Assembly: GCA_035557095.1 (NCBI GenBank)
Contig: DATMEB010000236.1
Span: 1 to 11,796, forward strand
Origin: JALZDI01 sp035557095
Lineage (GTDB): Bacteria; Actinomycetota; Actinomycetes; Propionibacteriales; Nocardioidaceae
Reading direction: 5' to 3'
DNA: 11,796 bases
Shown here: piece after piece, positions 1 through 6,859 of the stretch
Layout: each line of letters opens with the position of its first letter
Position numbering within the stretch: position 1 is the stretch's first letter
Translations under genes and position numbers: made by a program
Notes under the pieces: model-generated
Seen by the model: only the letters and a program-made list of their open reading frames with translations
The model's database searches: none
Told to the model about the DNA's origin: nothing

Positions 1-273
1 GCCGGTCGCCAGGATCCTGCGCCGCCCGAGCAGGTCCGCGGCGCGACCGCCGAACAGCAAGAAGCCGGCCGAGGCCACCGCGTAGGCGCTGATCACCGTC
101 TGCAGCGTCTGGTCCGAGTAGCCCAGATCGCGTGCGATGTCAGGCAGGGCCACCACCACGATGTACTGGTCCAAGGACACGATCAGCATCGCGAACGACA
201 ACAACACCAGGGTCGCGGTCGCACGGTTCCAACCAAGACTGTCCGGCGCCGACGAGGCTTCTGCAGACCGCAA
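1..273 (-). CDS. MFS transporter, DHA2 (EmrB/QacA-like) type, N-terminal part only
   Basis: This is the first 91 codons of a membrane transporter that runs off the left edge of the window. Seen: translation from TTG at 273 gives a short polar N-terminus, then a hydrophobic segment (about residues 18-38) passing into LDQYIVVVALPDI. That stretch is a variant of the LDxTIVxVALP signature of 14-TM drug/proton antiporters. A second hydrophobic segment (about 58-75) is followed by GRAADLLGRRR, the MFS loop 2-3 motif A. The TTG start is chosen because an AGGAG lies 7 nt upstream (281-285, complement) and the frame stays open to the window edge. The next internal ATG would remove half of TM1. It sits 36 bp behind the amidase and is probably the last or a late gene of that operon. 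It could export a product or toxic intermediate, or be unrelated. Family call is confident; substrate unknown. Confidence 0.85.
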   Translation of the reverse strand, partial: MRSAEASSAPDSLGWNRATATLVLLSFAMLIVSLDQYIVVVALPDIARDLGYSDQTLQTVISAYAVASAGFLLFGGRAADLLGRRRILATG

Positions 274-280
274 CGGAGTA

Positions 281-285
281 CTCCT
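281..285 (-). promoter_or_regulatory. Ribosome binding site deciding the TTG start of the MFS gene
   Basis: AGGAG on the minus strand lies 7 nt before the TTG codon at 271-273. No ATG or GTG with a comparable site is available at the N-terminus of the transporter, so this site fixes the unusual start. Confidence 0.7.
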
Positions 286-309
286 GTTAGACCGGGCGTG
301 CCGGGACGA

Positions 310-1191
310 TCATGCGGTGTCGGTCTCAGGCTCGTCCGGATACAGGTCGATCCTGCGGTCCGCGAACCGGTCGTTGTACGCACCCACGGTCTTGTCCCGT
401 GCCTGCAACAGATCGCAGCGGGCCAGCAGATGCTGCTCTCGTTGGGTGAGATCCGCCGTCGCCAGTGGGTAGCCATCGGGGCCGGCGAGGACCGACCCAC
501 CGACCCACTGCGTTCCACGCTCGGCACCGACGCGGTCGCAGGCGGCGATGAAGATCCGGTTCGCGGCGGCCGCGGCCAAGACCGTCACCATCTCGACAGG
601 GCGCTCCCCTTCGGGCCTGCCCTCGTCGGGCCAGTTGGTCGGTGCGCAGACCAGTTCGGCGCCGGAGAGGGCGGCTCTGCGAACCCATTCAGGAAACTCG
701 AGGTCGTAGCAGATGAGCAGCGCCAGGCGACCCCATCCCATGTCGACGACGGGCGCGGGGTCGTCGCCGGGGGAGAAGACCTGGGACTCCCGGCCCCACA
801 GGTGCACCTTGCGATAGGTCGCCCGGACCCCGGTCCGATCCACCACCACGGCAGAGTTGAACAGACGTCCTCCCCAAAGCTCCGGGAGCCCTACGACCAC
901 GGTGAGGTCCAGGCTTGCCGCGAGGTCGTGCACTGCGTTGGTGGTGGGACCGACGGCAGGTTCGGCCAGGCGGCGCGCCTCGGCCTCGTCCTCGAACACG
1001 TAGCCGCTCGTGGCGAGCTCGGGGAGCACGACGACGTCCGCGCCCTCGTCCTTCGCGGCATGCACCGCAGCCAGAATGCGGGCACGATTGGCCTCGACAT
1101 CCCCGATCGTCGGCGCCAGCTGGCAGAGGGCGACCGAGACGGCACCAGCAGGAGCAGCCGGGCCGTCGACCGCCATGTCGGGCCGAGTCAC
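310..1191 (-). CDS. Nitrilase-superfamily (C-N hydrolase) amidase
   Basis: Predicted 293-residue cytoplasmic hydrolase of the carbon-nitrogen hydrolase superfamily, cleaving an amide or N-carbamoyl bond. Seen: the Glu-Lys-Cys triad is intact as E58 (VVLPELATSGY), K128 (YRKVHLWG) and C161 (LLICYDLEFPE). The length fits single-domain amidases of the family. The conserved tyrosine after the cysteine and the FPE motif favour an amidase over a true nitrilase. The GTG start at 1191 is preferred: it overlaps the permease stop as GTGA and has AGAGG 7 nt upstream, which implies translational coupling. An ATG at 1176 (289 codons including stop) is the alternative but has a poor ribosome site. Context with a PuuP-like permease suggests a polyamine-derived or small amide substrate such as N-carbamoylputrescine or an omega-amide. 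That is inference, and substrate cannot be read from sequence in this family. Confidence 0.9.
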   Translation of the reverse strand: MTRPDMAVDGPAAPAGAVSVALCQLAPTIGDVEANRARILAAVHAAKDEGADVVVLPELATSGYVFEDEAEARRLAEPAVGPTTNAVHDLAASLDLTVVVGLPELWGGRLFNSAVVVDRTGVRATYRKVHLWGRESQVFSPGDDPAPVVDMGWGRLALLICYDLEFPEWVRRAALSGAELVCAPTNWPDEGRPEGERPVEMVTVLAAAAANRIFIAACDRVGAERGTQWVGGSVLAGPDGYPLATADLTQREQHLLARCDLLQARDKTVGAYNDRFADRRIDLYPDEPETDTA

Positions 1192-2573
1192 CGCGTGACC
1201 TCTTCGACCTGCCCGCCGGCGCTGCCGCGGTCGGGTTCGATGTCGGCCTCCGCCAGGTCGAGAACCGGCGGGCGGCGCCGGAACCCCCTGGTCAGGTAGA
1301 CCAGGTACGCGAGCCCGATGGCCAGCCAGGCCAGACCGACCTGGAAGGTGATCGCGGACAGGCTGGTCCACAGCCACACGGTGAGACCGACCCCGATCAG
1401 CGGGATGACGCCGTAGCGAAGCACAGCCCGCGCTCCGCGCTCGCCCTGGTCGATCAGGTAGTGCTTGATCACCGACAGGTTGACCATGGAGAACGCCACC
1501 AGCGCACCGAAGCTGATCACCGCGGCGGCCAGCTCCAGGGTGATCGCCAGCGCGACGAACGAGACGGCTCCCACCAGCAACGTCGCGTTCGCCGGCGTGG
1601 CGAAGCGCTCGTGCAGGCGGCCGAGGAACCGTCGCGGCAGCACGCCGTCGCGCCCCATCGCGTAGAGGATCCTGGAGACACTGGCCTGTGAGGCCATCGC
1701 CGAGGCGAAGCAGCCGGCGACGTAGGCCGCCGTGAAGAAGGATGCCAGGAAGGCGCCGCCCGCGCGCCGCATCACATCGGTGGCAGCGGAGTCGACGTTG
1801 GTGAAGCTCGTGTAGTCGGGAAAGACCAGGTGTCCGACGTAGGACACGACGATGAATGTCGTCCCGCCGATCAGTGTGACGAGCAGGATCGCCCGGGGGA
1901 TGGTCCGCCGCGCGTCGTGTGCCTCTTCCGACAGAGTCGAGATCGCGTCGAAGCCCAGGAACGACAGACACAGGATCGCTGCGCCGGCCAGCAGCGCGGA
2001 CAGGTTGGCGTCCCCGAGGAAGGGAGCGGTCAGCGAGGGGATTCCCGTCTCCGAGCTCATCGTGCGGAAGGCCATGGCGAAGAACACGGCGATGAAGACG
2101 ACCTGGAATCCCACGAGGACAAGGTTCATCCGCGCAACGAGCTTGATGCCGACCACGTTGAGGGCGGTGACGAGGACGATGGCCAGCACCACCCAGACCC
2201 AGTTGGGCACCTCGGGCCAGGCTGCGTTGACGAAGATGCCGATCACCAGGTAGTTGATCATCGGCAGGAACATGTAGTCCAGCATCAGGGCCCATCCGGT
2301 GGCGAAGCCGATGTGGCCTCCGAACGCCTTCTGGGTGTAGGTGTACGCGGAACCGGCGTAGGGGTGGGCGGCGACCATCCTGCCGTAGCTGTACGCGGTG
2401 AAGAGCATCGCCGCGAGCGTGATGACGTACGCCCCAGGCAGGTGCCCCGCTGTCAGGTCGGTCACCACGCCGTAGGTGGTGAAGACTGTCAGCGGCACCA
2501 TGTAGGCGAGGCCGAACAGGATGAGCTCGGGCATGCCGAGCACGCGGTGCAGCCGTGCGTTTGCCTGTGCCAT
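1188..2573 (-). CDS. APC-family amino acid/polyamine permease, PuuP-like
   Basis: A 461-residue integral membrane transporter of the amino acid-polyamine-organocation superfamily. Seen: about 12 hydrophobic segments. The first carries GLAYMVPLTVFTTYGVV; later come AGSAYTYTQKAFGG (about residues 73-86), DYMFLPMIN, the SFLGFDAISTLSEE block (about 205-218), and ASQASVSRILYAMGRDGVLP. From memory these blocks closely follow the Escherichia coli putrescine importer PuuP, including the FLGFDA(I/V)(S/T)TLSEE block and the YAMGRD segment. Import of putrescine, or of a related amine or amide, is therefore a reasonable inference, though the family transports varied amines and amino acids. ATG at 2573 has AGGGAG 5 nt upstream. 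It lies 27 bp after the amidohydrolase stop and overlaps the amidase start by 4 bp, so the three genes are clearly one transcription unit. Confidence 0.92.
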   Translation of the reverse strand: MAQANARLHRVLGMPELILFGLAYMVPLTVFTTYGVVTDLTAGHLPGAYVITLAAMLFTAYSYGRMVAAHPYAGSAYTYTQKAFGGHIGFATGWALMLDYMFLPMINYLVIGIFVNAAWPEVPNWVWVVLAIVLVTALNVVGIKLVARMNLVLVGFQVVFIAVFFAMAFRTMSSETGIPSLTAPFLGDANLSALLAGAAILCLSFLGFDAISTLSEEAHDARRTIPRAILLVTLIGGTTFIVVSYVGHLVFPDYTSFTNVDSAATDVMRRAGGAFLASFFTAAYVAGCFASAMASQASVSRILYAMGRDGVLPRRFLGRLHERFATPANATLLVGAVSFVALAITLELAAAVISFGALVAFSMVNLSVIKHYLIDQGERGARAVLRYGVIPLIGVGLTVWLWTSLSAITFQVGLAWLAIGLAYLVYLTRGFRRRPPVLDLAEADIEPDRGSAGGQVEEVTR

Positions 2574-2600
2574 CAGAACTCCCTGTTCAGCAGGACATGG

Positions 2601-4304
2601 TCATGAGTCGAGGGACTCGTCCCGGTGTACCACCCTGCCTGCCGCGACCGTCATGCGTACGTTCGCATCCGCGGGAAGTGCCTCGGGGTCGGCGAGGATG
2701 TCGTGGTCGAGAACCGCCAGGTCCGCTCGCGCGCCGACGAGCAGGTTGCCGCCCTCGCCATCGTGGTTGACGTAGGCCGAGCCTGCGGTGAAGGCCCGCA
2801 GCGCTGTCTCGACGTCGAGGGCCTGTTCGGGGAGGAAGGCAGGTGTTCCGCGCCGGGAAGGGTCTGTGCGGGTGACGGCGACCTCGATCTGCTGCAGAGG
2901 GTCGGCCGTGCTCACCGCCCAGTCGCTGCCCATCGCCAGTCTGGTCCCGTGCCGGGCCAGGTCGCCGAACGGGAACTGCAGGCGTGCGCGCCCCGACCCC
3001 AGAAACGGAATGGTCAGGTCGTCCATCTGTGGTTCGCTCTGTGCCCAGTACGCCTGGCAGTTCGCGACGACGCCCAGCGCGGCGAACCGGGGGAGGTCCT
3101 CTGGCTGGACGAGCTGCAGATGCGCGATGTGATGCCGGAGGTCGTTCATGCCGTTGGCTGCGTGTGCAGCCGCGACGGCGTCGAGGCAGTCTCGCGCGGC
3201 ACGGTCGCCGATGGCGTGCATGTGGACCTGGAAGCCATGGCGGTCGAGTTCGCAGAGGGCTACGGCAAGCTCCTCGGCATCGACGTAGCTCAGCCCGTAG
3301 TTGTCCGTGCGGCCGCCGCAGCCGTCGCAGTAGGGCTCCAGCAGTGCGCCGGTGTAGTTCTCCATCACGCCGTCGGCCATGATCTTCACGGTCGTGGGAT
3401 GGAAGCGGCCGGCGTGCCCCGACTCACGTTGCGACAGCAGCTCCGGGATCTGCTCCGTGCCGCGGTGACGGTCCCACCACAGTGCTCCCACGACCCGGGC
3501 GGTCAGGCGTCCGGCTTCGGCCAGCGAGCCGTAGGCGGCCAGCGTCGCCGGCGTGACCCAGGCGTCCTGCCAACCAGTGACACCCAGCCGGTGCAGATGC
3601 TCCTGGGCGACGAGGATCGCCGACTCCCAGGTTTCGCGGTCGGGCAGCGGCACATGGCGCGAGTTGAACGAGTAGGCGGCACCCTCATGCAGGGTGCCGG
3701 CGGGGTCTCCCGTCAACGGGTCGCGCTCGATGCGCCCGTCCACCGGGTCCGGAGTGAACCGGTCGATCCCCCCGATCTCCAACGCGCGGGAGTTGACCCA
3801 GGCGCCATGCACGTCCCGGTTCATCAGGAACACCGGGCGATCGGGCACGACGGCATCAAGGTCCTCCCGGCGCGGCGTCCCGCCCGGGAAGTACTCCATG
3901 GCCCATCCGCCACCGACGATCCACTCCTCGTCCGGGTTCTCGGCGGCGTAGCGGCGAATGTGCGCGAGGTAGGCATCGCGGCCGGCATCGTCGTTCAGCC
4001 AGACCCGCAGCATGTTGTGCCCCGCGAACGGCGCGTGCACGTGCGCGTCCTGGAATCCCGGCAGCACGAGACCCCCTGCCGCGGAGACCACATCCGTACC
4101 CGGGCCGACGAGAGCGTCGACATCGGCAGAGCCCAACGCCACCACACGGTCACCGCGGAGAGCGATGGCGTCGGGGCACCACCCCTTGGAGCCTCCGGTG
4201 AAGACCCGAGTGCGCCGGATCACCAGATCGGCAGCACCGGAGCGCGACCGTGCCGCTGACGACGCGCGCTGTCCGAGGCGGCTGTTCATGGACGCTTCAG
4301 GCAC
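2601..4304 (-). CDS. YtcJ-type metal-dependent amidohydrolase (amidohydrolase family 3)
   Basis: A 567-residue hydrolase of the metal-dependent amidohydrolase superfamily, typical in length for YtcJ-like proteins. Seen: an N-terminal beta-sandwich segment, the HxH pair H88/H90 in GFQDAHVHA, a probable metal-bridging K307 in VKIMADGVMENYTGAL, H363 in HMHAIGD, H395 in HHIAHLQ, and D461 in GSDWAVS. The C-terminus ends in the usual ADLAVLD segment and a final AGRVVH strand. All metal and catalytic positions look intact. GTG at 4304 is preferred over ATG at 4289 because AAGGAAGG lies about 5 nt upstream. It heads the operon with the PuuP-like permease and the amidase. A characterised relative is N-substituted formamide deformylase of Arthrobacter, so hydrolysis of an N-acyl or N-formyl amine is possible. 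Members also act on other amides and exoenzyme-type substrates. Family sure, substrate unknown. Confidence 0.9.
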   Translation of the reverse strand: MPEASMNSRLGQRASSAARSRSGAADLVIRRTRVFTGGSKGWCPDAIALRGDRVVALGSADVDALVGPGTDVVSAAGGLVLPGFQDAHVHAPFAGHNMLRVWLNDDAGRDAYLAHIRRYAAENPDEEWIVGGGWAMEYFPGGTPRREDLDAVVPDRPVFLMNRDVHGAWVNSRALEIGGIDRFTPDPVDGRIERDPLTGDPAGTLHEGAAYSFNSRHVPLPDRETWESAILVAQEHLHRLGVTGWQDAWVTPATLAAYGSLAEAGRLTARVVGALWWDRHRGTEQIPELLSQRESGHAGRFHPTTVKIMADGVMENYTGALLEPYCDGCGGRTDNYGLSYVDAEELAVALCELDRHGFQVHMHAIGDRAARDCLDAVAAAHAANGMNDLRHHIAHLQLVQPEDLPRFAALGVVANCQAYWAQSEPQMDDLTIPFLGSGRARLQFPFGDLARHGTRLAMGSDWAVSTADPLQQIEVAVTRTDPSRRGTPAFLPEQALDVETALRAFTAGSAYVNHDGEGGNLLVGARADLAVLDHDILADPEALPADANVRMTVAAGRVVHRDESLDS

Positions 4305-4424
4305 CAGGCCCTTCCTTCACCCTCGGCACGGGAACCCACGAAAGCATGAGAGCAAACGTTTCGGCAATCGACGTTCCGTCTTGCTCGGGCTGATGCCGGG
4401 GCGTGCGTAGAAAGGGCGTGTGCC
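4305..4424 (-). promoter_or_regulatory. Leader and putative promoter region of the amidohydrolase-permease-amidase operon
   Basis: This 120-base gap separates the end of the fucose operon from the GTG of the amidohydrolase. It is less GC-rich than its neighbours in the middle (about 4340-4375), contains the AAACGTTT palindrome, and ends in AAGGAAGG before the start codon. No convincing paired -35/-10 boxes could be picked by eye, so only its general role as promoter/leader is claimed. Confidence 0.45.
4352..4363. promoter_or_regulatory. LacI-like operator candidate (AAACGTTT palindrome)
   Basis: An 8-bp perfect palindrome AAACGTTT (4354-4361), with central CG, sits about 43-50 bp upstream of the amidohydrolase start. 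Central-CG palindromes flanked by A/T steps are characteristic of LacI/GalR-family operators. No LacI gene is in the window. A short palindrome may arise by chance, so this is a candidate only. Confidence 0.3.
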
Positions 4425-4453
4425 GGTGGCGCCGTCACGGCAGCGCCGTCACC
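4425..4453 (-). terminator. Hairpin at the end of the fucose operon
   Basis: On the minus strand, the region starting at the stop codon of the aldo/keto reductase folds as GGCGCTG / CGGCGCC (one G-T wobble) with a 6-base loop CCGTGA. It is extended by GGT/ACC across a 3-base bulge that contains most of the stop codon. Only a weak CCTTTCT tract follows, so it is not a canonical intrinsic terminator, but GC-rich U-poor hairpins are common at actinobacterial gene ends. The arms contain GCGCCGTCAC twice at a 14-bp period. Confidence 0.4.
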
Positions 4454-5459
4454 GCGGGGAGGTGCCCGGCACGGTGGCCGCGACGTCCTCCCACACCGCC
4501 TCCGGGACGTCGGTGTCGAGCCACTGCACGTTCGAGTGGACCTCCTCGGGCGTGCCCATGCCGGCCACCACGGACGCGACGACATCGGAGCGCAGGGGGA
4601 AGCCGAGCGCGGCCGCGGGCAGTGCGACGTCGTGTCGCCGGCACGTGGCCGCGAGGGCCTGCGCCCGAGCCAGCACAGCCGTGTCGGCGGGCGCGTAGTC
4701 GAACGTTGCGCCTTCCTCGGGCCATGGCATGGCCAGCATCCCGGAGTTGAAGGGGCCGGCGTCCAGCACGGAGACACCCCGCTCGGCGCAGGCCTCCAGC
4801 AGCGGCGCACCCGTCCGGTCGAGCAGGGTCCACCTGCCCGCCAGCATCACGACGTCGACGTCGGTCTCCCGGACGATCCGCAGCGGCGCCTCCCACTGGT
4901 TCATCCCGACGCCGACGGCGGCGACGACCCCTTCGTCGCGCAGCCGGACCAGGGCGGGAACCGCGGTGCGGATGGCCTCGTCGACGAAGTCGTCGGGGTC
5001 GTGCACGAGGACGACCTCGACACGGTCGAGCCCCAGCCGCTCGAGGCTGGCCTCCAGACTCCGGCGGACCCCGTCCCGGCTGTAGTCGAAGCGCCTGGCC
5101 AGATCGTCGGGTACGTCGAACCCGCCCGCGGCGAGGTCCGAACCGGTCGGCCGCGGGTTCGGCTCGAGCAGACGTCCCACCTTCGTGGAGACGACGAACT
5201 CGTCTCGCGGCCGGTCCGCCAGGGCCTTCCCCAGCCGGCGCTCGGCCAGACCGAGCCCGTAGTGGGGCGCGGTGTCGAAGTAGCGGATCCCCGACGCCCA
5301 TGCAGCATCGACCGCCGCGGTCGCCGTCTCGTCGTCGGTCGCGGCGTAGAGGTTGCCGAGTCGGGAGGTGCCGAACCCCAGCTCGGTGACAGCGACCTCC
5401 GTCCGACCGACTCGTCGTCGCGCCAGGCCGTCTGCCCGGCGCCCCGCCGGAGGGCTCAC
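4449..5459 (-). CDS. Aldo/keto reductase, probable L-fucose (D-threo-aldose) 1-dehydrogenase
   Basis: A 336-residue NAD(P)-dependent oxidoreductase of the aldo/keto reductase superfamily. Seen: the tetrad D62 and Y67 in YFDTAPHYGLG, K93 in VSTKVGR and H153 in VLVHDPDD, plus the VTELGFGTSRLGNLY opening typical of the L-fucose/D-threo-aldose dehydrogenase subgroup. The family oxidises L-fucose and similar aldoses at C1 to the lactone. The start is GTG at 5459, overlapping the fucosidase stop as GTGA. There is no strong independent ribosome site, which points to translational coupling. The first 15 residues are poorly conserved and the family core starts at RRVGRTEV. Directly behind an alpha-L-fucosidase and in the same locus as a fuconolactonase-like gene, oxidation of released fucose to L-fucono-1,5-lactone is the natural role. 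A different aldose substrate remains possible. Confidence 0.88.
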   Translation of the reverse strand: MSPPAGRRADGLARRRVGRTEVAVTELGFGTSRLGNLYAATDDETATAAVDAAWASGIRYFDTAPHYGLGLAERRLGKALADRPRDEFVVSTKVGRLLEPNPRPTGSDLAAGGFDVPDDLARRFDYSRDGVRRSLEASLERLGLDRVEVVLVHDPDDFVDEAIRTAVPALVRLRDEGVVAAVGVGMNQWEAPLRIVRETDVDVVMLAGRWTLLDRTGAPLLEACAERGVSVLDAGPFNSGMLAMPWPEEGATFDYAPADTAVLARAQALAATCRRHDVALPAAALGFPLRSDVVASVVAGMGTPEEVHSNVQWLDTDVPEAVWEDVAATVPGTSPR

Positions 5460-6817
5460 CGCAGCCCGAACGACACAGTCGTCGGGGCAGCGCCTTCGGC
5501 CAGGCTCGGCAGCTCCAACCCGACGCCACCGTCGGCCGCGACCGCCGGGACGGGGGTGCCGTCCGTCAGCGCCGCGGACGTCAGGTCGAGCCGCTCGGGG
5601 CGAGCGGGCAGGACCACCGCGCCGCCGGCTCCGACGGTGGCGAAGGCCAGGTGTGATTCCCGGGTCCACCGCACCCACGGCGAGTCCGACGGGTCGGCGA
5701 CGGTGCTGTCCAGAGGCCGGCTGCCGTGCACGGCGCGGTCGTTGACCGCCATCCACTCACCCAGACCCTCCAGGGCCGTGCGCTGGCCGCTGGGAACGAG
5801 ACCGGATGCCGTCGGGCCGACGTTGATCAGCAGGTTGCCGCCACGGGAGACGACGTCGAGCAGATGCCGGACGAGCGCGGGGCCGTCCAGGAGGTGCGAG
5901 GAGTCCTCGACCTGGTTGTAGCCGAAGGAGAGGCCGATGCCGCGGCAGTTCTCCCAGACCGCGGCGTTCTCGCTGTCCAGGTGGTGCTGGTACTCGCTGG
6001 TCTCGTAGTCGCGGTGGGTGTCGCCCCATCGGTCGTTGACGACACCTTCGGGGACGGTCGCGTAGTAGTGCTCGAGCAGCTCCAGCAGCCCGAGGGTGTA
6101 GCCGTGCTTGCCGGCGTCCGGCCACTCGATGTCGTTCCAGAGGACGTCTGGGTGGTACCGGTCGACGAGGTCACGCACATGCGCGTAGGCGTACGCCGCA
6201 TACGCCGCGTCCACGGGGCGCAGCTGCCGCACGGCCGCACCGTTGTCGAGCACCGGCAGGTCCGTGATGCTCCAGTCGAGGCCGCCGGAGTAGTAGACGC
6301 CGAACCGCAGGCCGGCATCGCGTACCGCCGTCTCGAGGTCTCGCACCAGGTCGCGCCGCGGCCCGCGTCGCACGGTGTTGCGCGTGCCTGTGCCGGGCGC
6401 GTCCCACAGCGCGATGCCGTCATGATGCTTGGTCGTCGGTACGACGTACCGCGCCCCCGCACGCGCGAACAGGCGAGCCCAGTCCGCGGGGTCGAACTCC
6501 TCGGCCTGCCACGCGTCGAGGAAGTCGTCGTAGGGCGCGTCGCCGTAGGTCTCCCGATGGTGTCGACGCGCCGGGCTGTCGTCGAAGCGGATGGTGTTCC
6601 AGTACCACTCCGCGTAGGCGTTGTGCCTGAACCAGGTGGCCTCGTCGACCGCGCCGAGCTCACCCGTGGGCTCGGCCCACGCCGGCACGGAGTACGCACC
6701 CCAGTGGATGAAGATGCCCAGCTTGGCATCGCGGTACCACTGGGGGACCGGTCGCGCGAGCCGGCTCCAGTCGGTGTCGGCGCTCGTCGGCCGCTCGGTG
6801 TCGATGGGCGTGGTCAT
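5456..6817 (-). CDS. GH29 alpha-L-fucosidase, cytoplasmic
   Basis: A 453-residue glycoside hydrolase family 29 enzyme releasing L-fucose from fucosylated glycans by a retaining mechanism. Seen: KLGIFIHWGAYSVPAW (32-47), the KHHDG signature (130-134) followed by ALWDAPGTGTRN, FGVYYSGGLDW (172-182), the probable nucleophile D229 in VLWNDIEWPD, W288 with the SFGYN block (297-301), and GNLLINVGPTASG (327-339), which closes the catalytic barrel. A short beta-sandwich tail follows. There is no signal peptide or lipobox, so the enzyme should act inside the cell on imported substrate. This agrees with the upstream ABC importer. ATG at 6817 has AGGAG 4 nt upstream. It lies 42 bp after the second permease and overlaps the dehydrogenase by 4 bp. 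Linkage specificity and exact glycan are not readable. Confidence 0.95.
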   Translation of the reverse strand: MTTPIDTERPTSADTDWSRLARPVPQWYRDAKLGIFIHWGAYSVPAWAEPTGELGAVDEATWFRHNAYAEWYWNTIRFDDSPARRHHRETYGDAPYDDFLDAWQAEEFDPADWARLFARAGARYVVPTTKHHDGIALWDAPGTGTRNTVRRGPRRDLVRDLETAVRDAGLRFGVYYSGGLDWSITDLPVLDNGAAVRQLRPVDAAYAAYAYAHVRDLVDRYHPDVLWNDIEWPDAGKHGYTLGLLELLEHYYATVPEGVVNDRWGDTHRDYETSEYQHHLDSENAAVWENCRGIGLSFGYNQVEDSSHLLDGPALVRHLLDVVSRGGNLLINVGPTASGLVPSGQRTALEGLGEWMAVNDRAVHGSRPLDSTVADPSDSPWVRWTRESHLAFATVGAGGAVVLPARPERLDLTSAALTDGTPVPAVAADGGVGLELPSLAEGAAPTTVSFGLR

Positions 6818-6859
6818 GGTGCTCCTATCGTGAGTGGCGAGCAGGACGAGGAACGAGGG

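Noticed and set aside
298..1299. Plus-strand open frame of 333 codons opposite the amidase
   Set aside because: It is an antisense shadow of the high-GC amidase and permease end. The translation is rich in Arg, Gly and His without any recognisable fold, whereas the minus strand has an intact catalytic triad.
310..2295. A 661-codon minus-strand frame that could be read as one long protein
   Set aside because: Only the part after 1191 is a real protein. The rest is an out-of-frame reading of the permease gene, with low-complexity Arg/Gly-rich sequence.
2625..4259. Plus-strand frame of 544 codons opposite the amidohydrolase
   Set aside because: The opposite strand encodes a complete amidohydrolase with all metal ligands. 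The plus-strand frame has no domain signature and is a codon-bias shadow.
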